DNA of 64,000 nt from assembly GCA_018417955.1 (NCBI GenBank), contig JACTVC010000003.1:1488001-1552000 (forward strand), read 5' to 3'. A program made the position numbers and the translations under genes. Source of the DNA: Laccaria trichodermophora (Eukaryota > Basidiomycota > Agaricomycetes > Agaricales > Hydnangiaceae). Numbering within the stretch: position 1 is the first letter of the stretch; the number at the start of each line of letters is the position of its first letter. Shown piece after piece: positions 21,229 through 35,227 of the stretch. Under the pieces are notes generated by a model that worked only from the letters and a program-made list of their open reading frames with translations, did no database searches and was not told where the DNA came from.

Positions 21229-24200
21229 ATGGCGTCCGTGGTACAGTCAATGCCTGTAGATGTCCTCACACAGATATTTACGGGACTCAAGAGCAGAAAT
21301 GCTGATACGCGAATACAATCTGCATTGGAACTGAAGCGTTTTGTAAGCGCATTACCTGCTCAATGAAGCTAACAGTGTATATGTCCTTCGAAGGTTTCAA
21401 CGGCGGTTGCGGAAATGACCTCGGACGCCGCAGCCAAACTTTGGGATGACAATATCAATCGCAGGCTCTTCGAGTTGACCCATAGTCAAAGCAGTGTTGA
21501 AGCGTTTGGAGGATTACTGGCTATCGGTATGGTTGCGCGTCTAGCAGTTTAGCTCTTTCTGTCGCTCATTGTTGTCATTTTAGAAAAGCTTTTGGAGATA
21601 GACCAGGAAGAAACGATAGAGTCTAAGAGGAATCTGTTTCGATTCTACAATTACGTCAAGCACCTCTTGCCAAATCATGATGTCAATCTCATGTTGGCAG
21701 CGTCAAAAATCCTTGGTGAAATTGCGCGGATTGGCGGCGCTGCGTTTGGGGAACGTTTCATGGACTTTGAAGTTCCAGCTGCTATTGAGTTGATGCAACC
21801 AGATAAACAGGAATCGCCGAGGTACGCGGGTGTCCTTATTCTCAAGGAACTCGCACGCAACAGCCAGACGTACTTTCATTCGCACATTGGCATCGTATTT
21901 GAAAATATTCTGGTGCCTTTGCGTGACCAACGCGTCATTGTCCGAGAGGGTGCTGCGGAACTGCTGGCAGCGTGTCTAGAAATTGTGACGATAAGGGAGC
22001 GACAGGCTCGGAGCCCTTACTTGTCAAAGATACTACAAGATGCGCAAACGGGTCTCAAGCAATCACAACCTGAAATAATTCATGGCTCGTTGCTTGCTTA
22101 TCGCGAGTTGTTGCTCCACGCTGGAATGGTAAGTATGCCAGTGTAATTTTGAGGCCCATCACACTCATCAAACTCTGCAAAGTTCATGAAGGAAAACTTT
22201 TTGGATACCGCTGAACAAATCCTCCGCTTCAAGGCACATCGAGATTTACTCGTTCGAAAAATGGTCATTACAATTATACCAACTCTCGCGGCCTACGACA
22301 CACAGACGTTCACCGAACACTTCTTACACAAAGCCATGGCACATCTTCTTACGCAACTTGACAAGCCAAACGAACGGTCCTGGGGTACGTCCCGAGGCGT
22401 TTTGTAGCTTTTACTCTCCTGACAAGCGTACACAGCATTTATCGCGATAGGACACACTGCGACTGCTGTTACCAGCGACATGAAACCCTTTTTGGACTCG
22501 ATTATGGCGCACATTAGGCAAGGGCTACAAGGTCAAGGGTGCGTTTGACCTTGGAGTAGTGTTGTCATTTTACTCGAACATCTTCATAGACGTAAAAATG
22601 CGCCCTCTGAAGAACCCATCTTCCAATGTGTGGGAATGCTTGCATCGGCAGTTGGACCGAATCTAACCAAATTATTGCACGACCAACTTGATCTTATGTT
22701 GGCATGTGGTTTGAGTGAACCTCTCGTCCAAGCTCTCGTTGCTATAGCAAAATTCATCCCACCACTTCTCAAGACCATACAAGGTATATTCACCGATAGG
22801 ATTCAATTTATTGCTCCTCATACGTCGTGCAATCTAGATCGCCTACTGGATGTTCTTTCCATGATTCTTAGTGGGCAGCCTTACAAACCACTAGGGGCTC
22901 CTCCGTCGCTCGCAAGGAACGACCTCGGTGTAATAACACGAGATTTAAATGCTACACAGGTAGTATTATCCCTGACGATCTAGCTATAATCATTGAGAAT
23001 TTCTTCAGATTTCCCCCAATGACAAGAACCCAGAGTTGATAACCCTGGCTCTGAAGACTTTGGGAGAGTTTGATTTCAGTGGTGCTGTCGATGACCCCCC
23101 CATCTTGGTTACATACAACTAATTCTCGTCTAGGCCACATTTTGAATGAATTTGTCCGAACATGTGCATTACCGTATCTGGAAGACGATAACCCGGAAGT
23201 CCGATGCACAGCGGCTCACACCTGTTGCATTCTGTTTGTTAGGGATCCTATCTGCTTCCAAGCCAGCAGCCATGCCATCGAGGTCATCAGCGACGTCTTG
23301 GACAAATTGCTTACCGTGGGGATTGCTGATCCAGGTAGTTTCCAAAGATATGTTGACGAAGTGAATGCTAAGCAATATTCTTTGTTCGACAGATTCTCAG
23401 ATACGGTATACGGTATTAACGAATCTGCACGAGCGCTTTGACAAGCACTTAGCTCAAGCGGAAAACGTTCGATCACTATTTATCGCCTTGAATGATGAAA
23501 TGTTCGAGAATCGTATCGCGGCCGTCTCTCTTATCGGCCGACTTGCAAAGCACAATCCAGCATATGTCATGCCTTCCCTTCGAAAAGCGCTGATTCAATT
23601 ACTAACCGAGCTTGAATATTCAACTGTTATGTGGGCAAGATCTCTCTTTTTCTCGAAGTCTGATACTAACGCGGTTTGCAGGCGCAATCGCGAGGACTGT
23701 ACCCGGCTCCTGACACTCCTGGTTAGCGCCACCCAGCGACTTATCAAACCTTATGCCCTTCCGATGTTACGCGTACTCCTTCAGAAGGCCAATGACACGA
23801 ATCCCACTGTTGCTGCCAACGTCTTGATGTGCCTTGGCGAACTGGCTTGTGTAGGGGGGGAGGATGCAATGCCTCACGTCCCAGAACTCATGCAAGTGAT
23901 CATTGCGAGATTGTCTGACCCATCCTTGGTCAAACGAGATGCTGCTCTCCATACCCTTGGTCAAGTTTGCTCGAGCACTGGTTATGTCATAGCCCCGCTT
24001 GTGGATTACCCTCAATTGCTACCTCTGCTCGGAAGGATTCTAAGGACCGAAACGACACAGCTGATTCGACGAGAAGTGATTAAGGTTCTCGGAATACTCG
24101 GGGCACTTGACCCATACAGACGAAAGGTACGGATTAGTGTGGTATTGTTTTCATTGGAGGTGACGAACCCCCTGCCAGAGCAAACCCGAAGAAGAAGCGG

Positions 24201-27200
24201 CATCAAGCGAAACTGCTGTGGCGGCTGTAAATCAAGTTCCAGTAACTCAGCACACGACTTCGTCAGGGGCGGACGACTACTTCCAGACCGTAGTTATTAC
24301 CGCCTTGCTAGCTATCCTCAAGGATCAAGCCCTCAGTAGTCACCACCACACCGTCATCGAGGCTATCATGTCGATCTTCAAAACCCAGGGATTAAAATGT
24401 GTAACTTTTTTGCCGCAGGTATGCATCTATTGCTATTCCCTATTTCCAAATCTTGTGACGGAGTCTAGATTATCCCAGCATTTGCGGCTGTTACGCGCAG
24501 TTCTACTGCTCGACTACAGGAGTTTCATCTACAACAGCTTGCGATTCTGGTTAGCATCATCAAACAGCATGTTCGCAATTATATGCCCGAAGTGTTCAGC
24601 CTGATCACTGAGCTGTGGGAAAATGTCACCCTACAACTTCCGATTGTCTCCTTGATCGAGGCATTGGGGAAAGCTCTCGACGCTGAATTTAAACCGTTTC
24701 TACCAACGATCTTGCCATTAATTCTTAAAGTCTTTGATGGAGAGCTCAACGAGAAGAGGATGAGCACACAAATCAAAATCTTCGACGCCTTTCTTACATT
24801 TGGAGCGAACATTGAAGAGTATCTCCACTTGGTCATTCCAATTATTGTCAAATCGTACGAAAGGACGGATTGCACCACAGCTTTACGGAAGAGAGCTATT
24901 CAAACCATAGAGGGGTTATCCAGGCGAGTAAACTTTTCCGATCATGCATCACGCATCATCCATCCATTGGTTCGCGTTCTGGAGGGATCAAATAATGAAT
25001 TGCGCATGGCGGTGATGGATACTCTGTGTTCGTTGGTTGTCCAACTAGGATCAGATTTTGCTATTTTTGTTCCAACTATCAATAAGGTAGGGTGGGGGTT
25101 CAAGTCGATTTATTCAGGCTCTAACGGTCACGTCAGTGCTTGTTACGCAACCGTATACCTCACCCAAAGTACGAAAATCTGATTTCCAAATTGCTCAATG
25201 GCGAACGCCTACCACAGGAGACAGGTGTACTTGAATTCCTGTGGGTGACCCAATTATATTTTTGTTTATCTTGTTATCAACTTTTTCTTCAGGATGAGTG
25301 AGAGCTCCAAAGCACCAGAGTTTTCCGCCCCCGCAGAAGCGACCAAGATGACGGTCAACCAGCAACATCTCAAACAGGCTTGGGATACTTCTCAGATTTC
25401 AACAAAGGAAGATTGGACCGAGTGGATGCATCGTCTCGGTGTCGAATTTATGAAGGAATCACCTTCTCATGCTTTAAGGGCGTGTATGAGTCTGGTGGAC
25501 ATACATCCGCCGCTTGCGAAAGAACTATTCAATGCAGCATTCTTGTCATGTTGGGGGGAGCTTTACGATCAATATCAGGTAATCCGTTCATTGTATTCAA
25601 CCCACTACATCAACTGACGTATTGATAGGAGGACCTTGTCCGTTCTATTGAATTCGCCATTACCTCTTCTACAGCACCTCAAGATCTCATCCATCGTCTG
25701 CTCAATTTGGCGGAATTCATGGAGCATGAAGAGAAACCTCTACCCATCGAACATCGAACGCTAGGAGAATACGCTATGAAATACATGGCTTACGCAAAGG
25801 CATTGCATTATAAGGAATTGGAATACTTCTCTGAATCATCACCAGCCGTGATTGAGGCGCTTATCTCTATTAATACCAGGCTTCAGCAGCATGACGCTGC
25901 GTGGGGAACTCTGCTTACCGCCCGTGAGCAATACGATGTAACCAAACACGAGGAATGGTACGAAAGACTGGGACGCTGGCAGGAAGCGCTTGTTGCCTAC
26001 GACAAGAAGGCTGAAGTTGACCCGGGGGCTCCCGACATTCAGATTGGACGTATGAAGTGCTTACACGCTCTTGGAGAATGGGATATGTTGGCTCAACAGG
26101 TCGAGGAAAATTGGTCTAACGCCAATCATGAGGATCGTCGAGAGATTGCCCCAATGGCTGCTGCTGCTGCTTGGTCCTTGAACGAATGGGATTCCATGGA
26201 TGACTACATCACGACAATGAAAATGGATTCTCCGGACCGTGCATTCTATCGTGCCATTCTTTCCGTGCATCAAAACCAGTTCCCAAAAGCCCTAAGCCAT
26301 ATCGCTAAAGCCAGGGACCTGCTAGACCCTGAACTAAGCTCATTTGTTGGAGAGGGTTATGGACGTTCATACAAGTAAGCGATCATGTTTGTATATCAAC
26401 GTGAAATTCGCTCAATTCTTCTAGCGTAATGGTTCGCGCGCAAATGCTTTCGGAGTTGGAAGAAATCATTGCGTTCAAACAGTATGCTGATCAACCTGAG
26501 CGACAACAATCCATGAGGAAGACTTGGATGAAGCGGTTTGTGGCGTGTTCAAAAATTCTTCGCTCGTGTCCTGACGTAAATGCATTTAGTCTTCAGGGCT
26601 GCCAGCCCGATGTAGAGGTTTGGCAACGAATCCTTCAAGTTCGAACACTCGTTCTTAATCCAGAAGATGACCCAATAATGTGGATCAAATTTGCAAACCT
26701 GTGCCGAAAAAATGAACGAATGGCGTTAGCGGAAAAGACCATCAATTCCTTACTTAGTCCAGAAAGGGTGCGCACATTACTTGTGGAGTGACTAAAAGCA
26801 GAATCCATACTTACACAACCATCACCGTACACAGGCACCTCCCAATGTGGTCTACGCGCAGTTGAAGTATATGTGGTCAACAGGAGCCAAAGAGGAGAGC
26901 CTTAGTTTTCTTCGCAAATTTTCAACGAAGATGGTGAGCGACCTGCAGCAAGAATCAAATGAACATACGCATCGGTCTGGAGTTTCGAAACAAAAATTAG
27001 CGGAGCTCTCGAAATTAATCGCTCGGTGTTACTTCAAACAAGGTCAATGGCAGGTTGAACTCAAAGAAGACTGGAACTCGGTGCGCAAATTGCGGTATCT
27101 CTATAATTAGTTTACTGACTCAACTCCAGCGAAATGTTGATGATATCTTACATTCGTATTTCCTCGCAACACACTATGACCCACTTTGGTATAAAGCGTG

Positions 27201-29931
27201 GCACACTTGGGCACTGGAGAATTTCGAGGTCATTGGTCACATGGAAAGTCAGAGTGAAAATCGACCTAACGATTTGCCTGGGGACCATCTCGCAGCTCAT
27301 GTTGTTCAGGCAGTCGAAGGTATGTGGAGGGACGGCCCCTTGCGAGGTCTCTACTAAAGCGCCAATTTACCAGGTTTCTTCCGTTCCATATCTCTTCGAA
27401 ATGAAGACGCACTGCAAGATACTCTTCGGTTGTTGACTTTGTGGTTTAAATTTGGAGCGCACGACGAAGTAAGCCATGCGATGGGCAACGGTTTCTCCTC
27501 TGTAGAGGTAGATACGTGGCTAGAAGTCATCCCTCAGGTACAAAGACTACTTTAGATCAAAACATCGGCTAATCTCAGAGTTAGATCATTGCAAGAATTC
27601 AGACACCCCACGCAAATATCAGACGGAATATCAATAACCTTTTAACTGACGTCGGCAAGCATCACCCACAGGCGTTAATTTATCCCTTGACAGTCGCGTC
27701 CAAGTCCTCCAGTGTATCACGCCGAAATGCAGCGGTTGCCATCATGGAGCGCATGAGGGAACACAGCCCGACCATCGTTTCTCAGGTATACACCTTCAAA
27801 AATTCTTCCATCCCTTGTTTTCAATAGCTGATGTTCTGTACCCGACAGGCAATGGTCGTCAGTCGAGAATTGATTCGCGTAGCAATCCTTTGGCACGAAC
27901 TTTGGCATGAAGGGCTAGAGGAAGCATCGAGGCTATACTTCACAGAAAAGAACCCCGAGGGCATGATATCAACATTAGAACCACTGCACGAGATGCTAGA
28001 AGCCGTGAGAATGCTCTTGTTATTCATACGAGCTCGTGGGCTTATAGCCTCTCATCTAGGGGCCAACGACAGCTCGGGAGACCTCTTTTGCTCAAGTATT
28101 TGGCCGAGAATTACACGAAGCACGTGAAGCCTGTCGACGATATCGAATCTATGCGGATACAAGCGAGCTTGACAAGGCATGGGATATCTATTATGGCGTA
28201 AGCTTCAGCTCTTCTAGATTCCAAGCAAGTATCTCAACTTGCCCTACAGGTGTTTAAGAAGGTTGAAAAGCAATTGCCGCAACTCACAACATTAGACCTT
28301 CAATACGTTTCACCTAGTTTGCTGAAGGCCCGCAACCTTGACCTTGCTGTCCCTGGTACCTCTGGGTACCTTTCTTTCCGAGCGTTGATGCTAACACCGA
28401 GGCAGGAACCTATCAAAGTGGCCGGCCAATCATTAGGATTACAAGCTTCGCCACCAAGCTCACTGTCATTGCGTCAAAACAACGCCCCCGTCGCCTCTCG
28501 TTAAAGGGCAGTGATGGTAGAGACTACCAGTACGTATTGAAAGGTCAGTGTATTGCCCTCTCTGTATAGCACCCTTCTAGAATAATCTGTCGATAGGTCA
28601 TGAGGATCTCCGCCAGGACGAGAGGGTAATGCAACTCTTCAGTCTTGTCAACACTTTGCTCTCCGTAGATACCAACAGCTTCAAACGCCGACTGCATATA
28701 CAAAGATACCCCGTTATCCCGCTAGCCCCCAACGCCGGCCTATTAGGCTGGGTACAAGACAGTGATACCCTCCATGTTCTTATCAGAGATTATCGTGATT
28801 CTAGGAAGGTGCTCCTCAACATTGAGTACCGCTTGATGCTTCAGGCAACAACTTCCGCTCAAGCACTAGTCCCCCGCTAAAATTGCAGTTGTAGATGGCG
28901 CCAGACTACGAGATTCTTACCCTCCTTCAAAAGGTAGAGGTCTTCGAATACGCACTGGAAAACACGACGGGACAAGACTTATACCGAGTATTGTGGCTGA
29001 AGAGCGTCAATTCCGAGCATTGGCTAGAGAGGCGGGCAACGTACACGCGGTCTCTTGCCGTGAACAGCATGGTGGGACATATACTTGGTTTGGGAGATCG
29101 CCATCCTTCAAATTTATTGCTCGAACGAAGCACCGGGAAAGTCGTTCACATCGACTTCGGAGATTGTTTTGAGGTTGCCATGCATCGCGAAAAGTTCCCT
29201 GAGAAAGTTCCCTTCCGACTGACGAGAATGCTGACACATGCTATGGAAGTAAGTACTCTCGTATATGAATTGTTGAGATGCAAACTCAAATGCTTCTAGG
29301 TTAGCGGGATAGAAGGTAGTTTCAGAAACACGTGCGAAATAACCATGCAAGTCCTTCGAGATAACAAAGAATCACTCATGGCGGTTTTGGAAGCCTTTGT
29401 GTATGATCCTCTCATCAACTGGAGGCTAATGCAAGCCGAGGTAGAAGTCCGACGAAACGAAGGTGACCCCTAGTCGTCTCGTTTGCTAAAAACCTGCTAA
29501 TATACCTCAACTTAGAAACTGAGACTGATCCAGAGCGTGCCGCTGAGTTGGCAAGAGTAGCCGCACACCCTCAAGCGCCGACACGAAAATTGAAGGCGGA
29601 TGAGAACGACATTTTCAATGGTATATCGTCTTCCATTGGTGGTGTGGGCCTGCTGACGTTCCCCCCCTCACCATAGAAAATGAGGGTCAGGCCGGCGCGC
29701 AGGAAGTCAGAAACGAACGAGCGCTATTTGTTTACAACCGGGTTCAACATAAGCTTACCGGTGAGATATACAAGCGCGCCCCTCATTCTTTCACTCAATA
29801 TGACTTTAGGGCGTGATTTCAATCCGGAGGTTTCGCTGAGCATACCCGCGCAGGTCGAAAAATTGATTGAGCAATCAACTGCCCTAGAAAACCTATGCCA
29901 ATGTTTTTCTGGATGGTGCGCATTCTGGTAG
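21229..29931 (+). CDS. tor: TOR serine/threonine kinase (PIK-related)
   Basis: A very large gene with some 25 short introns encodes roughly 2,300 residues. It starts [20 protein letters not shown] at 21229. HEAT repeats run to about 25.2 kb (for example [20 protein letters not shown]). The FAT domain spans about 25.3-27.8 kb. The FRB region is at about 27.86-28.2 kb ([20 protein letters not shown]). The kinase follows: [16 protein letters not shown], the catalytic loop [13 protein letters not shown] and metal motif HIDFGD. The FATC end is [18 protein letters not shown] is the catalytic subunit of TORC1/TORC2 and couples nutrients to growth; the FRB region is the site bound by FKBP-rapamycin. 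All frames checked join cleanly, so it looks intact. Intron 28845-28894, just before MAPDYE, is GC-AG (GCAACA). Whether the genome has a second TOR gene cannot be seen here. Confidence 0.96.
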
Positions 29932-30325
29932 CCTCTTTTTTATCTATGTATCGCCGATCGGTAGTTTGTAAATTACCTTGGGAAGTTGTAAAGTCTTGAT
30001 TACGTAACTATGCGATCCTTGCTTTCGAGCTGCCTTCAGTCATGCCTCGAGGGATTCCCAATGCCAAACGAGACGAAACAGGCATGCGCTATACAACGTT
30101 CAGCGTCCCTTTAGCGTTGGTCTTGGCTTATCCACACTCCGTTCGATGTTGAATTATACCTTTAAAGCCCAAATCCGAAGCATGTCAGCTCCACCTACCT
30201 AAAATCAGAATCTCAGACTCTTTGGGCGAGGAACGCATTGCGCAAAAGCAACACTGTTGTAGTCGAAGAAGGAACGCAGGATCAACGGTTGGCTTGATCC
30301 TTCATAACATTGCAACATTCTAATT
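29932..30325. other. Intergenic between TOR and Arp8
   Basis: This holds the 3' flank of TOR and the promoter of the next gene. No ORF of note and no RNA was recognised. Confidence 0.5.
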
Positions 30326-32762
30326 ATGCGCAGACGAGGTTCTCAGGTCCTTGTAATTCACCCTGGTTCCTGCTACCTGCGGATAGGGAAGGCTTCTGAT
30401 GTAAATCCAGTTACAATACCAGCCGTCGTGGCACGTAAACATACCTCCGCACCGCCAGAAATAATCCGAGTGGAGAATGTCTGTCGCCCAAGGAACAATA
30501 CCCCAGCATTTCAGAAGAATGACACCCAGAACGGTGATGAATACGACGTGTCCACGGCCTCTAATAACCCGGTTTGTGAAATTTGTTCACATCTGTATAA
30601 CATCTAAAACTCTTTATTTAGTTTGATGCGAAACTGGCTGCAATCACTCTTTCTCTTCGTGACAGGATGCGTTTTTACAAATTGCGTGTAACGCCCAATG
30701 CTACGAAAATCGCGTCGACTTTCAACGAACAATTTAAACCCGAGGTCATCACTGACTATGAAGCTTTAGAGATGGAATGGATTGACAAAACGTGTTCTGA
30801 AGATGTCCTGGTTGGTGAAAAGGTATACGTTGTACTTCTTAGGAATGATAAGGCCCTCAGTTTTGTTTAGGCCCTCCGAATCGCCGACCCTCATCTGTCA
30901 AATTATGCGGTCAGATGGCCAATTTCGGCCTCAAATTTCAACACTAAGGACTACCAATCTATTCAAGCGAACTTGAGCGACCTTGAAGCCCTCATTCGAC
31001 ATACGCTTTGGGACAGAATGAATATAAGCTTTACTGACTACAAGGTGCGACATCAATGCACCCACTTGAGTTTTGGAATTAAACGATATCAGATATATTC
31101 AGTTGTTCTCGTGATACCTGACTTCTACGACAGAGCGTATATTCGAGAGATTGTCAACCTTTTAGTGGTCATGGGATTCAAGCAGTTCTGTGCTCAGCAG
31201 GTTAGTCGGACACACATTACGAACATTAGGAAATACGAACATTCAAGTGCAACAGGAGTCGCTGGCTGCAACATACGGAGCAGGTATATCGAATGCATGC
31301 GTCGTTGATATCGGCGCGAAGGTGACGAGCATAGCATGCGTCGATGAAGGCTTAGTTCTCTCAGAGACAAGGTTTGTCTCTCTTAGTTCCCTTTATCCCA
31401 ATGCTTACCTCTAGGATTAGGATGACGCTGAATATGGGTGGTGATGATATAACGGAATTTCTCTACGTTTTGTTGGGTCGCATCAACTTTCCTTACAAAA
31501 ACCTTGACCTGAGTCGCTCGTACGACTGGAACGTTCTGGAGGACCTTAAATCTAGGTTATGCACTCTGGCTGAGGTATATCTCTCACATTTGGAGCCAGA
31601 TGAGTTGACAAGCAAGTGATAGGGTGACGTCGCCCTAAACTTGTATGATTTCATCGTCCGCAGACCCAATCGACCTACCGAAAAGTACGGTTTACGAGCG
31701 TATGATGAAATTATTTTGGCACCTATGGTTTGCGACGTCGTGTCTATCTCAACCCTTGCTGACTATCTATTAGTGTCTTTTCGAGCCCCGCGTCATCGAA
31801 TTCAACAACAAACGAAAGGGAGTCCGACCGATCTCGCCAAACGTCACTGAAGAGATCATTGATCATCAAGCAGATTGTGTTGTACGTTTTTTTAATTGTC
31901 TAACGCACTATTCTGTCTCATTTGGTTTCGCAAGACGAACGCCATGGTCATTTCGACTCAGCATTTGATGCCCCCCCCACAACTGACCGAATCTACAAAG
32001 CAAACCCCGACCACTCATACTCCAGGTCTGGCTGCAGTATTCAATCATATGCCCTAGATTGATGTGAACCGCGCAGGTACCATGACCCCAGCGAAAGTCG
32101 AGTCTACATCTGCGGACGTCTCATCCATGGTAGTTGATATACAGAGCATTCCTGCACCAACAGATGCACCGAGTGAAGCGGTTCCTGAGGTAATTGATGT
32201 TGATGATGATAGCAAGCTTGCCACCTTGCAAGACTCGCAACTTGCCTCTCCATTGCAAGTGAGCACATATCCGGGAGGTTACTCTATCGATGTCTGCTTC
32301 GAAGCGAGCAAATTGCCTTTAGATGTTGCCATTTTCAACAGTGCGCGAGCTGCTGGAGGTGATGATAAGATTCGGAAATACCTGCAAGCAGTTCTTGTCA
32401 TTGGGGGAACAGCCCTTATTCCAGGTATGGCACACGCTCTTGAAAGCAGGTAAGGACTGGGTGGTTTTCTTTCCCTTGACGGCTCATTATGAACAACGAC
32501 TAGGTTACAAGCTATAGCGACTCCCCTGGTGCCAAATATGGAGAAGGTGCAAATAATCCCTCCGCCAAAGGAGGTAGATCCTCGTGTTCTTGCTTGGAAA
32601 GGCGCTTCAGTGCTTGGGAAAATGGATGGAGTATCTGAATTATGGGTGACACCATCAGATTGGGTTTGCATTAATTTCGCTTTCGCTACATCTAGAGTCT
32701 TAATTTATATACAGGATACATTTGGGATGCGCAGTCTCAAGGAAAGATGTTTCTATCTTTGA
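30326..32762 (+). CDS. arp8: Actin-related protein 8 (INO80 chromatin remodeller subunit)
   Basis: It starts MRRRGSQVLVIHPGSCYLRI, the actin-fold phosphate-1 region in its Arp8 form, and is split by about a dozen introns. Recognisable blocks are EVITDYEALEMEWIDKTCSE, the YAVRWPISASNFN region, SVVLVIPDFYDRAYIRE, QESLAATYGAGISNACVVDI, IRMTLNMGGDDITEF, an acidic linker (VPEVIDVDDDSKL), and the C-terminal VLVIGGTALIPGMAHALESR. After that come WKGASVLGKMDGVSELWVTP and GMRSLKERCFYL at the stop. Arp8 binds nucleosomes and actin/Arp4 within INO80. The small intron giving TPG-TMTPAKVE (about 32.04-32.08 kb) is the least certain junction. TOR lies upstream on the same strand. Confidence 0.93.
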
Positions 32763-33089
32763 ATAAACAGGAGTAGCACTGGAAAGATCGTCAATAACCA
32801 AGATGACGGATGTGGGTTGTTATATAAACCCAGGGCCATTATATCAGGTCAAACGCTTTGGAGTGCGGCGCTATTGAGCTGAACCACGGTATTTTGGAAG
32901 TGTCCAGGATGGAAATGCTTGAGTATGGGTGTGAGAGTGTAATATCGCGGACGGGTTCGATAAGGTGTGGCAGTGAGGTCAGACACCAAGTTTTCGCTTC
33001 AACTCGATGAAATCTTGTGATCGCAGAGTGGGCCAGGACTTGTATAACTGGGTCATCTCTCTCTTGCCATCCCTGGAAAAAACCCGATG
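32763..33089. other. Intergenic between convergent genes
   Basis: 3' flanks of arp8 (plus) and the RING gene (minus). No gene was seen; a stretch near 32.86 kb looks faintly tRNA-like but does not fold into a complete tRNA. Confidence 0.45.
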
Positions 33090-34136
33090 TTAATTTGGAA
33101 TTTCTAAAGTGTTGCGATAACGGTGTTTATACCCGTCCTTTTTAAGCCATTCCCCTCGCAAGTGACCACCTTCTCTCCAGTCCATTACATTTAAGCTGAC
33201 AACGTTGTCAGTCTCCTCTTTCAGCCCGTTCTTCTTACATTCGCCTCGCCTACGTCTCTTTGAACCAAACCCCCATACGTCTTCGTGATCTTCTAATTTG
33301 GGTTGTATTGTCGGGTTCGATGGCACTTGTGAGAGTTTCTCTACCATTGATTCAACAACCGCAGCAACTGTCCTGTTTGGAACAAAAGGGAAGGTAATAC
33401 TTAACCGAGGAATATGATCAGGAGTGATGATCAATAGGCTGCGACAAATCGGACAGTCCACAGACTCGTGCCATCCTCCACATCCTTGATGGAGCCTGGA
33501 GAAGAACCATTTGAGAATGCACATCGCGCAGAACGTGTGGCCGCATAGCGCAGGATTCAACGAATATGGGGTAGCAAGGATGTCATAGCAGCTGCAGAAA
33601 TCTCATTCAGGCGCTGTATGCTGAACTGGTAAGATGACTTGCTCACAGTGCACATGTGAAATGCTCCTCCAATTGGCTTAGTGTTGCTTTTGCATCGCGC
33701 TCTGCGAGTTGTGACATCATCAACGAAGCCTCGTATTCCCTCTTGGAAAGGGAAATCATTCGGTCGTAGATATCGTGAGATTCTCGTTCAAGTTCGTTTT
33801 CCTTCCGGAATACCGCATTCTCGCGTCGAATGAGCTCCGAGGGACTTATTCGTTGTGATCGTCGAAGATCAGGAAGACTGTTTGACGCTGTGGGTGGGTT
33901 TCGAACAATATCTAACCCAATGACATCTCTATTACATCCTCTGGAAGTATTTTTCGGCATAATGATAGTCTTTTGTCGCTTATTTCTGTGAGAGTCTTCT
34001 GCCTCAACTGAGGCAGAAGGCTGAGTCTCCTTCCCTGCTGATGTAGACAGAGATCCTAAGCGATAAAATCACCGCAAGCTAAGCCCTCACCTTGACGATT
34101 TCTCAAACGGGAAGACCGTCGGGTGGTGGGGTCCAT
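33090..34136 (-). CDS. RING-finger protein, probable E3 ubiquitin ligase
   Basis: Three exons (34136-34091, 34034-33647, 33591-33090) give 311 residues. The N-terminus is basic (MDPTTRRSSRLRNRQ). It is followed by a charged helical region likely to form a coiled coil (RRENAVFRKENELERESHD) and then a C3HC4 RING: FTCALC, CGHTFCAMC and CPIC, with the third pair spaced by a small insert (HQGCGGWHE). The C-terminus is Lys/Arg-rich. Such proteins usually bring E2 enzymes to substrates; the substrate is unknown. The 5' third of this gene and its upstream region are duplicated at 8.06-8.43 kb. Confidence 0.85.
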
Positions 34137-34327
34137 CTTAAATTGATGTTTCGAGGTCGTGGCTGTCGTAATTAACCAGATTCCAGAGAACCATTGTCTT
34201 GAAGAAAGGGTGCGCGTGACTTAATCTTATCTGATTAGAGGAACATCACGTTGTTGAGGTGATGTCAAACCACTGACCTTGACTCAAGCCTCTACTAGCT
34301 TATACTTAGCTGAGGGTTAGCGCTCTG

Positions 34328-34347
34328 AAGCTTGAGATCTCAAGCTT
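34328..34347. repeat. Perfect 20-base palindrome
   Basis: AAGCTTGAGATCTCAAGCTT is identical to its reverse complement, with no spacer. It could extrude as a small cruciform or be a dimeric binding site; no function is shown. Confidence 0.7.
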
Positions 34348-35227
34348 TTGCCTCCACCCTTCACAGTTTAGCCCAGTCGCCTTTTGATAAGGTGGTTTTG
34401 ACACAATCTCAGTCTACCTTGGTCTAACTTGAAATCGCAACTCGGGTTCAGTTGTGCCTGCGGCATCGCGTCTAAAAAAACTCAAACACAATTCCGTTTT
34501 CGCCACGATCAAGGGACTACTTGTATATCGTTCCAACACTCGTCCAATTGTCATCTTTTGAAATCTGCATCGTTTGCATATCTATCGTGGATCCTATGAC
34601 CTCAGGAGAAAAGGTACAAGCTCCAACGTTTGCGGACCGATCTAACTTTCGTGCCCGATCTTGCAATTAGGAACCGCTTGCCGCAGAGCCAGATGGCAGA
34701 CTAAGTATGGCAGAATAACTGATCCAAAGTATGTGCACGTCACTCGTGATGCTTTGATGTTTTTAAAGGTCATGTTCCTGAATACTATCTCACCGCAGTT
34801 ACCCCAATAGAGCATTCGCTTATTGTTGGCCTCACACACCTGTCCAGTGTCCATCGAGATACTCATTATTACCAGGCAAGACGGCCCAGGGGCCAGCGGT
34901 GGGCAAGTACTTGCGAGGCACAGAAGGGCACAGACCTATGTATCCTACAACAAATCACAGAAAGCTTGCTTTGTTCACACGGGTTTGCGTAGGACCACTT
35001 GGCGCTTCTCAGTACAATCACAACCCCAAAAATTTACAATGACACCCGAACGTGAATCGGTGCTCTCTGATGCCTCTCTTTTGGTTCTCGATGAAAGGTT
35101 ATTACAAGGGTATCTGGAGAGATTTCAATTCACGGTTCCCCTTTTTTTATATGTCCAGGGTGGCGACACCTTGACTTTGCGACGCGGCGCTGTGGTTCCC
35201 GCTCAATACGCCGTACCTGGCCCTGGA

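Noticed and set aside
23640..23684. A further GC-AG intron in TOR (GCAAGATC...TTTGCAG)
   Set aside because: A GT donor four bases upstream (GTGGGC) gives the correct frame ([13 protein letters not shown]), so the ordinary GT-AG reading is preferred.
32827..32910. Possible tRNA between arp8 and the RING gene
   Set aside because: A GAACC-like loop is present, but stems do not pair and no anticodon arm is evident.
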